DNA of 22,300 bases, from positions 1 to 22,300 of the forward strand of contig UQRC01000040.1 in assembly GCA_900543445.1 (NCBI GenBank), written 5' to 3'. Position 1 is the stretch's first letter. Each line of letters opens with the position of its first letter. Positions 8,801 to 16,181 of this stretch are shown piece after piece. The position numbers and the translations under genes are program-made. The notes under the pieces are model-generated. The model did not search any database. It had not been told where the DNA came from and saw nothing but the letters and a program-made list of their open reading frames with translations. This DNA is from an uncultured Lachnobacterium sp. (GTDB taxonomy: Bacteria; Bacillota; Clostridia; Lachnospirales; Lachnospiraceae).

Positions 8801-9532
8801 ACGCTTTTTGCATATGAGTACCCGTATAAGAGTGAGGCAGGAAAGAAGAGTAAGTATTCGGTATCCGAATTAAAACACGATTCGATGGTGATCAAATATG
8901 ATCACAGTGAGGGTGAGGCGCAGGTGCCGGAGTTCTTACTGGATGAGCATGAGTCCTATATCCCGGATTTCGCGCGTGATGGGGAGGATACAGGCGCGTC
9001 CACGGACGTCAACCGGGGTGCTCTCCGGGGTACTGCGGTGCACCGTGTCATGGAGTGTCTGGATTTTGAGGCTTTGGCACAGGTGGATGTATCCGATACG
9101 GAGGCCGTAAAGCAATATGTCAGAAATGAACTGAGCCGCATGACTGCAGAGGGAGAGCTTACAGTCGAACAGGCAGATCTTGTGATTCCTGCGATGATCG
9201 AAGGCTTTGTGCTGAGTCCAATTGCTTCAAGGATGGCACAGGCGGCGTTCCGAGGGGATCTCTACCGGGAGAAGCCGTTTGTCATGCAGTATGAGGATGT
9301 GCTGGTGCAGGGAATCATTGACGTGTTCTGGCTGGAAGAGGATTCCATTGTGCTGCTCGATTACAAGACGGACCGCGTCAAAGAGGCACAGGAACTGGTG
9401 ATGCGCTATCAGAAGCAGCTGGAATTGTATGCAGATGCGTTAAGCCGTGTATTTTCAAAGGAAGGAAAGAAGATTGATGCGAAGGAGCGGCTGATCTACT
9501 CCTTCCGGTTGCAGGAGGTTGTCAATTTATGA
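5870..9532 (+). CDS. addA: AddA helicase-nuclease subunit
   Basis: UvrD-like 3'-5' helicase plus RecB-family nuclease that drives AddAB along DNA. The 1220 residues show the ordered superfamily 1 motifs: Walker A AAAGSGKT (22-29), Ia VVTFTKAAAAEMRERI, Walker B DEYQD (395-399), III MVGDVKQSIYRFR, IV HQNFRSRKQVV, V MTIHKSKGLEF and VI LYVALTRAKEK. The C-terminal nuclease has GTAVH (H1058), IIDVFW (D1151) and LDYKTDR (D1164, K1166), so all expected catalytic residues are visible. GAAGGGAGG lies just upstream of the ATG. The end overlaps maf by four bases (ATGA). Confidence 0.97.
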   Translation: MQWTTEQQKVIDLRDRDILVSAAAGSGKTAVLVERIIQRVTDPKNPIDIDRLLVVTFTKAAAAEMRERIGAAIDKQCEAHPFDAHLRRQSALIHNAMITTIDSFCLFVVRNHFEEISLDPNFRIADEGEIRLLEQDVLDKVFEENYEAENASFLALIDAYSNKRSDQAVRDMVSRLYRMSLSSPWPEEWIGSLAKPYEAENAKELLQSEMIQDLTEHVRLVLADMRRQLEKLHDIAIQPDGPLAYAQAIEQDIALLEGADEADDYEKLSAFFTGLKFGNLTAIRKFTGDVLKKEAVQNGRNAIKKEIDDLRTSFFAMDTDTLYAQIVRLRPVAEELVRLTLAYSKEMELAKRKKRIVDFSDIEHFALRILVDDKTKLPRNTAAEFRAHFAEIMIDEYQDSNLVQEAIMRSISKEADGGHNMFMVGDVKQSIYRFRLARPELFMEKYGRFDVNDSVQQRIDLHQNFRSRKQVVDYCNDIFYKIMNPDLGRVAYDEDAALNCGASYPEVPGKEELNQDSTDDDELHVPEIGTDTMDAELLLVDEQNELLKEQPDLDKRKLEAHLVATRIRQLMRSSQVTDKATGKLRSPKYSDIVILLRSLKNWGTDFMQVLSEHGIPAHVESSTGYFSALEVQTVLNMLRILDNPYQDIPMAAVLKSEIVGLDEEELAQVRVRDESVPFAAAALAAMQEDDADEKLVRFYEKYTSLRGMRDLPIHELIQKILDVTGYGSYVAALPAGERREANLAMLIEKAADYEKTSYRGLFHFIRYIDLLQKYEIDFGEAETTGENADVVRIMTIHKSKGLEFPIVFVSGLSKKFNQMDEREKLVVHPDLGMGICEISGQPKRQKNCLFRAEIADKIRRENLGEELRVLYVALTRAKEKLILSGVIKDEAKTLGQYEGNTKEQQPISYRQRVSATCYLDWILPAMLSYPERYTIGVVDPGHIVLEQAAAAAEARIDHRELMLRIDQADEETLEHYQTLFAYEYPYKSEAGKKSKYSVSELKHDSMVIKYDHSEGEAQVPEFLLDEHESYIPDFARDGEDTGASTDVNRGALRGTAVHRVMECLDFEALAQVDVSDTEAVKQYVRNELSRMTAEGELTVEQADLVIPAMIEGFVLSPIASRMAQAAFRGDLYREKPFVMQYEDVLVQGIIDVFWLEEDSIVLLDYKTDRVKEAQELVMRYQKQLELYADALSRVFSKEGKKIDAKERLIYSFRLQEVVNL

Positions 9533-10152
9533 GTCAGATCATATTAGCGTCCGCTTCGCCGCGACGCAAGGATTTATTAGAACAGATTGGACTGGAGTTT
9601 GAGATCTGTCCGGCAAAAGGCGAAGAGATTATTACAGAGAGCCGGCCGGATGCGGTTGTGCTGGAATTGTCGCGCCAGAAGGCAGAGGAAGTGGCGGCGG
9701 GCGTGCTTACCTACAATGAGCAGCACCCGGATCTTGCAACGCCACAGGACATTCTTGTGATCGGAGCAGATACCGTTGTTGCATACGAAGACGAAATCCT
9801 CGGAAAGCCGAAGGATGAAAAGGATGCGAAAAGGATGCTTTCACTTCTGCAGGGGAATACACACAGCGTCTATACCGGAATTACACTTGTGTTTATTGAC
9901 AAAAGCGGAAGAACCGGGGAATACCGTTTCTATGAGAAAACGGATGTGACTATGTATCCAATGGATGAAGAGGAGATGGATCGTTATATCGCATCGGGAG
10001 AACCGATGGATAAAGCAGGAAGTTATGGAATCCAGGGGCGCTGTGCAATCTATGTGAAAGAAATCAAAGGTGATTATAACAATGTGGTCGGGCTTCCGGT
10101 TGCGCGATTATATCAGGAGTTAAAGCGCGTCGGTTACGAACTGAAATTATAG
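9529..10152 (+). CDS. maf: Maf family nucleoside triphosphate pyrophosphatase
   Basis: House-cleaning pyrophosphatase that hydrolyses non-canonical or excess NTPs (dTTP/UTP or modified bases in characterised members) to the monophosphate. The 207 residues carry LASASPRRKDLL (6-17), GADTVV with D81, GKPKD (92-96), THSVYTG (111-117) and DKAGSYGIQG (161-170), the typical Maf motifs. A slightly longer loop around 62-74 explains why it exceeds the usual ~190 residues. Its ATG overlaps the addA stop (ATGA), so it is translationally coupled to the repair genes. In other bacteria Maf is often linked to septum or shape genes; none are beside it here. Confidence 0.95.
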   Translation: MSQIILASASPRRKDLLEQIGLEFEICPAKGEEIITESRPDAVVLELSRQKAEEVAAGVLTYNEQHPDLATPQDILVIGADTVVAYEDEILGKPKDEKDAKRMLSLLQGNTHSVYTGITLVFIDKSGRTGEYRFYEKTDVTMYPMDEEEMDRYIASGEPMDKAGSYGIQGRCAIYVKEIKGDYNNVVGLPVARLYQELKRVGYELKL

Positions 10153-10162
10153 TATAAATGTA

Positions 10163-10191
10163 TTGTAGCAAATGAAGAACTTCGGTATAAT
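10163..10191 (+). promoter_or_regulatory. Promoter after maf
   Basis: TTGTAG (10163-10168), 17 bp, TATAAT (10186-10191). The -10 box is perfect and the spacing optimal. It begins 11 bases after the maf stop and should drive the small acidic protein and the foldase lipoprotein. Confidence 0.7.
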
Positions 10192-10276
10192 ACTGTTGAG
10201 TCAGACGTATATAGTTACATAGGAAGAATTTGTCCGGTGGGAACCGGTTATAAAGTGATATAAGGAGGGCGCAGCG

Positions 10277-10540
10277 ATGCATGATTATGATGATGAGGTA
10301 TTAGAGTGTTTTCTGACACATCAGCAGCAGCTTTTTTCGGAAAATGTTGCAGAGACGCCGGAGGAAGCAGAAGAGTTCTTAGAGGACTGTATGGCAGTCG
10401 TATGCAAGAACTTAAAGGAAGTAAAAGATTATTTTGATGAAGCAGGAATGGACATTGCGGGAATGAGCGATGAGGACATCCTCGATGCGAGCGAAGTATT
10501 TGCACTTGACAGTGGACGATTCCTGATCGTTGAGGGATAG
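10277..10540 (+). CDS. Small acidic protein of unknown function
   Basis: I do not recognise a named family. The 87 residues are strongly acidic, predicted mostly helical, with no signal peptide or membrane segment. Two segments stand out: ETPEEAEEFLEDCMAVVCKNL with two cysteines, and AGMSDEDILDASEVFALDSGRF near the C-terminus. AAGGAGGG (10262-10269) is a very strong ribosome site, which with the promoter at 10163 suggests good expression. The stop falls five bases before the GTG start of the lipoprotein, so the two are probably coupled. It looks like a cytoplasmic partner or adaptor protein, but this is a guess. Confidence 0.8.
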   Translation: MHDYDDEVLECFLTHQQQLFSENVAETPEEAEEFLEDCMAVVCKNLKEVKDYFDEAGMDIAGMSDEDILDASEVFALDSGRFLIVEG

Positions 10541-10544
10541 ATCA

Positions 10545-11558
10545 GTGAGAAGAAAGTTTAACCGATTGATTGCGTTATGTCTTGCAACAAGTCTTGCGGC
10601 AGTGTCACTCACGGGCTGCAAGGTCGGAAATACGCAGATTCGTCTGGAGTCGAGCGGACTGTCTAATCACAAGAGTGTCTTTGTAATTAATGATTACAAA
10701 TGCTCGCTGAAGATGGCGAAGCTCTATTTGAGCAATTACCGGAATCTTTATGGATCTGCTTACGGGATGGATCTGTGGCAGTATGATTTTGGCGATGCAT
10801 CGCTGGAAGATTATGTCAAAGATGTAACTTTGCAGGAACTGTCACGCATTGTATGTATGGATCTCCTTGCTGAGAAGCAGCAGATGAGCCTTACCGATGA
10901 AGAAAATAATCTGGTGAAGCAGGCCGCGCAGGAATATTACGATTCACTTAGTGATGCGGAAAAATCCTACATGGATGTGCATGAGCCCGATATTTTAGAG
11001 GCGTATGAGAATTATGCTTTGGCAGAGAAGCTGTACCAGACGCTGACGCAGGGTGTGGAAGAGGAAGTCAGCGATGACGAGGCGCGCGTGATCCGTGTTC
11101 AGCAGATCTATGTGTCGGATGAGCAGACCGCCAAGAAGGTACAAAAGCTGTTAAACGATGGGGATGATTTCGCATCGATAGCCGGTACTTACAATGAAAA
11201 AGGCAAAGTAGAGACGACGGTGGCAAGAGGTGATTATCCGCAGGATGTGGAGAATATTGCTTTTAATCTGGATAATGATGCGCAGTCGGATATGATCGTG
11301 ACGGATGATGGATATTATTTCGTGAAGTGTCTGAACAAGTTTGAGGAACAGCTTACACAAGACAACAAGAGTAATATCCGCATCAAGCGTGAGAAGGAGC
11401 AGTTCGAAGACACGTATCAGGACTTTGTGGATTCTTCTACGTTCGAATTAAACGAGGCACTTTGGAGCAGTATTACATTGGATGACACATCGGATATTCA
11501 GACGGATTCATTTTTTGATGTGTACGACAAATACTTTTCACCGGCGGATCAGGGCTAG
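10545..11558 (+). CDS. PrsA/SurA-like parvulin foldase lipoprotein
   Basis: Predicted membrane-anchored extracytoplasmic peptidyl-prolyl isomerase and chaperone. The start is taken as GTG at 10545, eight bases after GAGGG, giving 337 residues; an in-frame TTG at 10530 lies inside the preceding gene and lacks a ribosome site. Residues 1-25 form a signal peptide (RRKFNRLIALCLATSLAA) ending in the lipobox LTGC with lipidated C25. A helical SurA-N-like part (~45-175) is followed by a parvulin-like domain at ~183-265 (VIRVQQIYVSDEQTAKKV, DFASIAGTYNE, DDGYYFVKCLNKFEE). The catalytic residues of the isomerase are not clear by eye, so it may be mainly a chaperone. The C-terminal tail is acidic. Confidence 0.85.
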   Translation: MRRKFNRLIALCLATSLAAVSLTGCKVGNTQIRLESSGLSNHKSVFVINDYKCSLKMAKLYLSNYRNLYGSAYGMDLWQYDFGDASLEDYVKDVTLQELSRIVCMDLLAEKQQMSLTDEENNLVKQAAQEYYDSLSDAEKSYMDVHEPDILEAYENYALAEKLYQTLTQGVEEEVSDDEARVIRVQQIYVSDEQTAKKVQKLLNDGDDFASIAGTYNEKGKVETTVARGDYPQDVENIAFNLDNDAQSDMIVTDDGYYFVKCLNKFEEQLTQDNKSNIRIKREKEQFEDTYQDFVDSSTFELNEALWSSITLDDTSDIQTDSFFDVYDKYFSPADQG

Positions 11559-11647
11559 CTTGTGATTTGTTATAAAAACTGGAATTGCAGAGTCAGTCCA
11601 TGTCTACGATGAGAAAAGCTTAAGTTTGGAATGAGGAAAAGTAAGAG

Positions 11648-12172
11648 ATGAATTGGGAATTTGACTGGCTGTATGCATTGCAGCAGATTCATAATCCGGT
11701 ACTGGATAAGATCATGGTTGCATTATCAACGATCGGTAATGCCGGAATCCTGTGGATCGTGCTTGCAGTGATACTGCTTATCATGAAGAAGACGAGGCGG
11801 TGCGGGGCACAGATGGCGCTTGCGATGCTGTTGACATTTATTATCGGCAATCTTGTTCTTAAAAATATGATCAGTCGCGACAGACCGTGCTGGATTGATC
11901 CGACGGTGGCGCTTCTTGTGAAGAATCCAACGGATTTCTCATTTCCGTCCGGACATTCGATGAATGGATTTACGGCGGCGGTCACAATCTTGTTCTACGA
12001 TAAACGGTGGGGGATTGCAGCAATCATTCTGGCATCGTTTGTCGCATTTTCACGATTATACAATTTTGTGCATTTCCCGACGGATGTGTTTGCGGGAATT
12101 GTGATCGGAACGGTGGTTGCGTGCCTGGTTAATCTGTTGTTTATGAGAATGCGAAGCGTGAAGAAATCGTAA
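11648..12172 (+). CDS. PAP2-family membrane phosphatase
   Basis: Integral membrane acid phosphatase of the PAP2 superfamily (phosphatidic acid, phosphatidylglycerophosphate or undecaprenyl-pyrophosphate phosphatases). The 174 residues contain about five or six transmembrane helices and the complete signature: C1 K72-x6-R79-P80, C2 P100-S-G-H103, and C3 S135-R136-x5-H142-x3-D146, with both catalytic histidines. The substrate cannot be read from sequence; a cell-envelope lipid carrier is likely. It lies 89 bases after the foldase lipoprotein and ends before a strong bidirectional terminator. Confidence 0.92.
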   Translation: MNWEFDWLYALQQIHNPVLDKIMVALSTIGNAGILWIVLAVILLIMKKTRRCGAQMALAMLLTFIIGNLVLKNMISRDRPCWIDPTVALLVKNPTDFSFPSGHSMNGFTAAVTILFYDKRWGIAAIILASFVAFSRLYNFVHFPTDVFAGIVIGTVVACLVNLLFMRMRSVKKS

Positions 12173-12235
12173 TTTTTATAAGAATTTGGGAAAGATACTG
12201 ATATATACGTTATCAAACGGATGATTGGTCAGAAT

Positions 12236-12282
12236 AAAAGAATGCCGGTTACAATTATGAGATTGTAACCGGCATTCTTTTC
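12236..12282. terminator. Bidirectional terminator between PAP2 gene and htpG
   Basis: A perfect 16-bp inverted repeat: GAATGCCGGTTACAAT (12240-12255), a six-base loop TATGAG, and ATTGTAACCGGCATTC (12262-12277), flanked by AAAA on the left and TTTTCT on the right. The A/T flanks give a U-tract on either strand, so it can end both the rightward PAP2 transcript and the leftward htpG transcript. Confidence 0.95.
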
Positions 12283-12311
12283 TATGTGTGAAATTATCAA
12301 CGAAATTCCAT

Positions 12312-14390
12312 TTATTTTGTGAGCAGAAGCATGATATCGTTGCTTCTCTTTACGAATTTGGTCATATCATCAACCGAAAGTGGCTGGTTGGAGATTCTTG
12401 CCAGATCGTAGAGCTGCTCAGCGAACATTGGAACATGCTCGGAATCTTTATTCTCTAAGATGTATTTAACTAATGCGTTGTTTGCGTTCAGCGTTAATGT
12501 CTGATCAGCAGCAAACATATTCGGGTCCATTCCACCCATGCCGCCCATAGAGTACATCTTCATCATATCCTGCATACGTCTTCCCTGCTCGGAGAGTGTC
12601 AGTACGGATGCAACCTCATCATTCTTTAATGCTTCCACCTTGACGGTAAGCTTGTCGTTATTCAAAGTCTTCTTGAATAACTCGGAGAGTGTTGTATTCG
12701 CCTCGGTCAGATCCTCGGTATCATCCGATTTTAATGCATCCGTTAAATCGGCATCGATACGCTTGAACTGATAATGCTCGTTACGCTGCTCAAGCTGGGT
12801 GATGAAGGAAGTATCAATGTTATGGTCAAGGATGACAGCGTTCATTCCCTGCTCCTTGAACAGATTGATGTACTGTCCCTGCTGAACCTTATCGGTTACG
12901 TAGTAGACGGTGTCACGTTCCGGTTCTTTGTCTTCTGCAGAGTCTGCATTTTCTGTCTTAGCCTCTTCGGTTGTTTCAGCGGAAGCATCCTCGTCCTTTT
13001 TCTCCTCCTCAACCGGTGCGAGAAGTTCCGGAAGTGTCTGGTACTTGTCGTTGATATCTTTAAAGAGGATATAATCATTCATCTTATCGCAGAATTTCTC
13101 GTCTTTTAAGCAACCGTATTTGATGAATGGACTGATGTCATCCCAGTATTTCTCGTAAGATTCTTTATCGGTCTTGCACATACCGATCAGCTTGTCGGCA
13201 ACCTTCTTGGTGATGTACTCGGAAATCTTCTTGACGAAACCGTCGTTCTGTAAAGCGGAACGGGATACGTTAAGCGGAAGATCCGGACAATCGATGACAC
13301 CCTTAAGGAGCATTAAGAACTCAGGAATGACTTCCTTGATATTGTCTGCGATAAATACCTGATTGTTGTATAACTTGATGGTTCCCTCGATGGAATCATA
13401 TTCGGTATTGATCTTCGGGAAGTAGAGGATTCCCTTTAAATTAAACGGATAATCCATGTTCAGGTGGATCCAGAACAGTGGCTCCTTGTAGTCTAAGAAT
13501 ACTTTGCGGTAGAATTCCTTGTACTGCTCGTCGGTGCACTCGCTTGGATTCTTGGTCCAAAGCGGATTGGTATCATTGAGTGGTACCGGGCGTTTTACAA
13601 TCTTAAGCTTATCCTTGGCAGGAGAGACTTCAACGACTTCTTTCTCGCCGTTCTCGTTTTCCTTCTCCTCGGTCTTGGCTTCCTCATGAATCTCCTCGAC
13701 AACAGTATCGGTATCAAGTTTATCCTCTTTGTCGATGGTTTCGTATTCTTCCGGAGCGTTTGCCTTGCTTAAATAGATTTCGGTTGGCATGAAGGAGCAG
13801 TACTTCTCGATGATCTCTCTTGCACGGTATTCGTTGGCAAACTCCAGACAATCCTCATTTAAGAATAAGGTGATTTCGGTTCCGACATCCGTCTTGGTTC
13901 CGTCTGTCATGTCGAATTCTGTGCCACCGTCACTTGCCCAGTGAACCGGAGTGGCACCTTCTTTATAAGAAAGGGTATCGATCGTTACTTCGTCTGCAAC
14001 CATGAAAGCAGAGTAGAAGCCGAGTCCGAAATGTCCGATGATCTGATCGGCATCCGATTTATCCTTGTACTTCTCTACGAAGTCCGTTGCACCGGAAAAA
14101 GCGATCTGGTTGATGTATTCCTCAACTTCATCGAAGGTCATTCCAAGTCCGTTATCGATGAATTTTAAGGTTTTCTCTTCCGGATTGACGATGACCTGAA
14201 TCTTTGCTTTGAAATCAGCAGGAAGAGAGTATTCACCCATCATATCCAGTTTCTTTAATTTTGTGATAGCATCGCAGCCGTTTGAAATTAATTCACGATA
14301 GAAGATATCATGATCAGAATATAACCATTTCTTGATGATAGGAAACAGGTTATCGCTGTCGATTGATAAATTTCCGTGTTTATTTGCCAT
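12312..14390 (-). CDS. htpG: HtpG (bacterial Hsp90) with acidic insertions
   Basis: ATP-dependent cytoplasmic chaperone. The N-terminal GHKL ATPase domain shows ELISNGCDAITKL, DNGLGM and GHFGLGFYSAFMV; the middle domain has LNVSRSALQNDGFVKK; the C-terminal dimerisation domain ends with a Met/Gly-rich segment (about 612-624) before the last helices. The start is ATG at 14388-14390, nine bases after AAGGAG (14400-14405); an ATG nine bases further upstream touches the ribosome site. The protein is 692 residues against ~625 in E. coli. The excess is mostly two Glu/Lys-rich stretches: ~222-261 between the N and middle domains, and ~460-493 before DTVYYVTDK. Expression should be under HrcA through the CIRCE at 14507. 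Confidence 0.97.
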   Translation of the reverse strand: MANKHGNLSIDSDNLFPIIKKWLYSDHDIFYRELISNGCDAITKLKKLDMMGEYSLPADFKAKIQVIVNPEEKTLKFIDNGLGMTFDEVEEYINQIAFSGATDFVEKYKDKSDADQIIGHFGLGFYSAFMVADEVTIDTLSYKEGATPVHWASDGGTEFDMTDGTKTDVGTEITLFLNEDCLEFANEYRAREIIEKYCSFMPTEIYLSKANAPEEYETIDKEDKLDTDTVVEEIHEEAKTEEKENENGEKEVVEVSPAKDKLKIVKRPVPLNDTNPLWTKNPSECTDEQYKEFYRKVFLDYKEPLFWIHLNMDYPFNLKGILYFPKINTEYDSIEGTIKLYNNQVFIADNIKEVIPEFLMLLKGVIDCPDLPLNVSRSALQNDGFVKKISEYITKKVADKLIGMCKTDKESYEKYWDDISPFIKYGCLKDEKFCDKMNDYILFKDINDKYQTLPELLAPVEEEKKDEDASAETTEEAKTENADSAEDKEPERDTVYYVTDKVQQGQYINLFKEQGMNAVILDHNIDTSFITQLEQRNEHYQFKRIDADLTDALKSDDTEDLTEANTTLSELFKKTLNNDKLTVKVEALKNDEVASVLTLSEQGRRMQDMMKMYSMGGMGGMDPNMFAADQTLTLNANNALVKYILENKDSEHVPMFAEQLYDLARISNQPLSVDDMTKFVKRSNDIMLLLTK

Positions 14391-14470
14391 GTTATGCATC
14401 TCCTTATCTTCGTTCTTTTCTTGTGCGATGTCTTAGGCTAAGATAATCGCAACTTATTTTCATAAGAAAG

Positions 14471-14499
14471 ATGATATTACTGTAAAAAATAAAAGTCAA
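14471..14499 (-). promoter_or_regulatory. Sigma-A promoter of htpG
   Basis: On the minus strand TTGACT (14499-14494), 17 bp, TATCAT (14476-14471). This gives a transcript leader of roughly 75 bases before the htpG ATG. The CIRCE element lies 7 bp upstream of the -35 box rather than over it. Confidence 0.8.
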
Positions 14500-14506
14500 T
14501 AGAAAA

Positions 14507-14533
14507 TTAGCACTCTTTTTTAATGAGTGCTAA
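14507..14533. promoter_or_regulatory. Perfect CIRCE operator (HrcA site) upstream of htpG
   Basis: TTAGCACTC (14507-14515), nine bases TTTTTTAAT, GAGTGCTAA (14525-14533): an exact match to the consensus in both arms. It lies between htpG (leftward) and the MATE gene (rightward). HrcA repression of htpG is the expected role. Confidence 0.93.
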
Positions 14534-14555
14534 CAACAAACGCGGTTTTATTGAA

Positions 14556-14583
14556 TTTACGGCGATTTTTGGAATTCTAAAAT
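14556..14583 (+). promoter_or_regulatory. Possible weak promoter for the MATE gene
   Basis: TTTACG (14556-14561), 16 bp, TAAAAT (14578-14583). The boxes are partial matches. It starts 22 bases past the CIRCE. The leader to the chosen start would be about 150 bases. Confidence 0.3.
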
Positions 14584-14740
14584 CTTTATAAACTGGCTTT
14601 GTACTGGACTTTTCGTATAAAAAATGTTACGATTGCAGACGCGTGATGCGATAAGAAAGCATGCGCTGCCATCAACGGTGATGATATCCCTGGTTGTGTC
14701 ACGGTTGGTAATGCATTTGATGATTTATGAGGTGAAATTT

Positions 14741-16090
14741 ATGAGTGATAATAGAACGAAAGGCAGCATGACGGAGGGAAGCCCGGTCAAATGCATGCTT
14801 GCGTTTGCCATCCCGATGATTCTCGGTAATCTGTTCCAACAGTTTTACAATCTGGTGGATTCGATGATCGTGGGAAAACTGGTCGGAGCGGACGCGCTTG
14901 CCGCAGTCGGCGCATCCACGGCGATCACGATGCTTTTTGTTATGATCGCGGTAGGAACCGGAATCGGCTGCTCGGTTGTGATCTCACAGCTGTTCGGTGC
15001 GGAGAAGATCGAGGAGATGAAGACAGCAATCTCGACAGCACTTCTTTCCATCGTTGTCTTTTCTTTATTCCTAAGCGTTTTGGGACGTTTCTTAAGCCGG
15101 TGGATTCTGACCGTGATGGGAACGCCGGATAATATCTTCGATGGAGCGGAAGTTTACTTAAATATTTATTTTTATGGCTTTTTCTTCCTGTTTTTGTATA
15201 ACGCATTTTCGTCAGTGTTTAATGCACTTGGTGATTCGAAGAAGCCGTTGTATTTTCTGCTTTTTTCATCGGTACTTAACATTGGACTGGATCTGCTTTT
15301 CGTAGGAAAGTTCCATTGGGGAATCGCCGGTGCGGCGTGGGCAACACTGATTGCGCAGGCAATCTCTGCGCTTTTGTCATTCCTTGTACTGTATCGCAAA
15401 CTGAGCCGGATTCAATGTGGATTGTATCGCAGGTTTGACGGCGAGATGCTCGCCAATATGACAAGAGTGGCAATCCCGACGATCATTCAGCAGTCGATGG
15501 TGTCGATCGGAATGCTTCTCATCCAGGCGGCGGTCAACCGGTTCGGATCGGTTTTTATCGCGGGATATACGGCTGCCTGCAAGATCGATGGTATGGCAAT
15601 CGTGCCGATGGTGAACGCGGGCAATGCGGTATCGACTTTCGTGGCGCAGAATATGGGTGCCGGAAAGCCGGAGCGCGCGAAGAAGGGTTACCATATCGGA
15701 TTGATTATGGCGGTGTCGATCGGACTTGTGATTGGAATCTTCTTATTCTTCTTCGGTGATGTCTGTGTCGGAGCATTCATGAATGCAGCAACGGACGGCG
15801 AATCGATCGCACTCGGCGCGCAGTATATTGCAGTTGTGTCGATGTTCTACTTCGTCATGGGTGCGATGAATACGACTTCTGCAGTACTTCGGGGTGCCGG
15901 AGATATGAAGTGGTTCATGTCGGTCACACTGATCAATCTGTTTATGCGTGTGGCATTAACGTATATTTTTGCAGATGCTACCGCCGGAATGATCATTATG
16001 TGGGCAAATCCAATCGGATGGGCGTGCGGATTCATCGTTGCATATACGCGCTACCGTCAGGGTGGCTGGAAGAAAGTCCGACTGATATAA
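14741..16090 (+). CDS. MATE family efflux transporter
   Basis: Cation-coupled multidrug/organic-cation exporter of the MATE superfamily (MatE, DinF/NorM-like). The start ATG at 14741 has GAGGTG six bases upstream and gives 449 residues, the usual family length with twelve predicted helices. The frame is open back to 14624, but that extension has no ribosome site and lacks family similarity. Recognisable segments include PVKCMLAFAIPMILGNLFQQFYNLVDS at the N-terminus (PMILGNLFQQFYN...VDSMIVG), NALGDSKKPLY in the first half, and AVLRGAGDMKW in the second half, the two-fold repeated MatE pattern. The substrate is unknown. Confidence 0.94.
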   Translation: MSDNRTKGSMTEGSPVKCMLAFAIPMILGNLFQQFYNLVDSMIVGKLVGADALAAVGASTAITMLFVMIAVGTGIGCSVVISQLFGAEKIEEMKTAISTALLSIVVFSLFLSVLGRFLSRWILTVMGTPDNIFDGAEVYLNIYFYGFFFLFLYNAFSSVFNALGDSKKPLYFLLFSSVLNIGLDLLFVGKFHWGIAGAAWATLIAQAISALLSFLVLYRKLSRIQCGLYRRFDGEMLANMTRVAIPTIIQQSMVSIGMLLIQAAVNRFGSVFIAGYTAACKIDGMAIVPMVNAGNAVSTFVAQNMGAGKPERAKKGYHIGLIMAVSIGLVIGIFLFFFGDVCVGAFMNAATDGESIALGAQYIAVVSMFYFVMGAMNTTSAVLRGAGDMKWFMSVTLINLFMRVALTYIFADATAGMIIMWANPIGWACGFIVAYTRYRQGGWKKVRLI

Positions 16091-16106
16091 TATAAAAAGA
16101 TTAAGA

Positions 16107-16141
16107 CAGAAACAATCCACATAAGCTTGGATGTGTTTCTG
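16107..16141 (+). other. Strong stem-loop between MATE and thioesterase genes
   Basis: CAGAAACA-ATCCA (16107-16119), an eight-base loop, TGGAT-G-TGTTTCTG (16128-16141): a 13-bp stem with one bulged G. No T-run follows, so it is not a standard intrinsic terminator. It may stabilise the 3' end of the MATE mRNA or the 5' end of the next message. Confidence 0.5.
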
Positions 16142-16181
16142 CCAGAAATAAAATAGAAATATAATTTTGGAGGATAAAAGA

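Noticed and set aside
14624..14740. Upstream extension of the MATE gene
   Set aside because: The frame is open, but the extension lacks a ribosome site and family similarity, whereas ATG 14741 has GAGGTG six bases before it.
16160..16165. TATAAT as the promoter of the thioesterase gene
   Set aside because: Transcription would start within the ribosome site at about 16172, leaving no usable leader, and the -35 match is poor.
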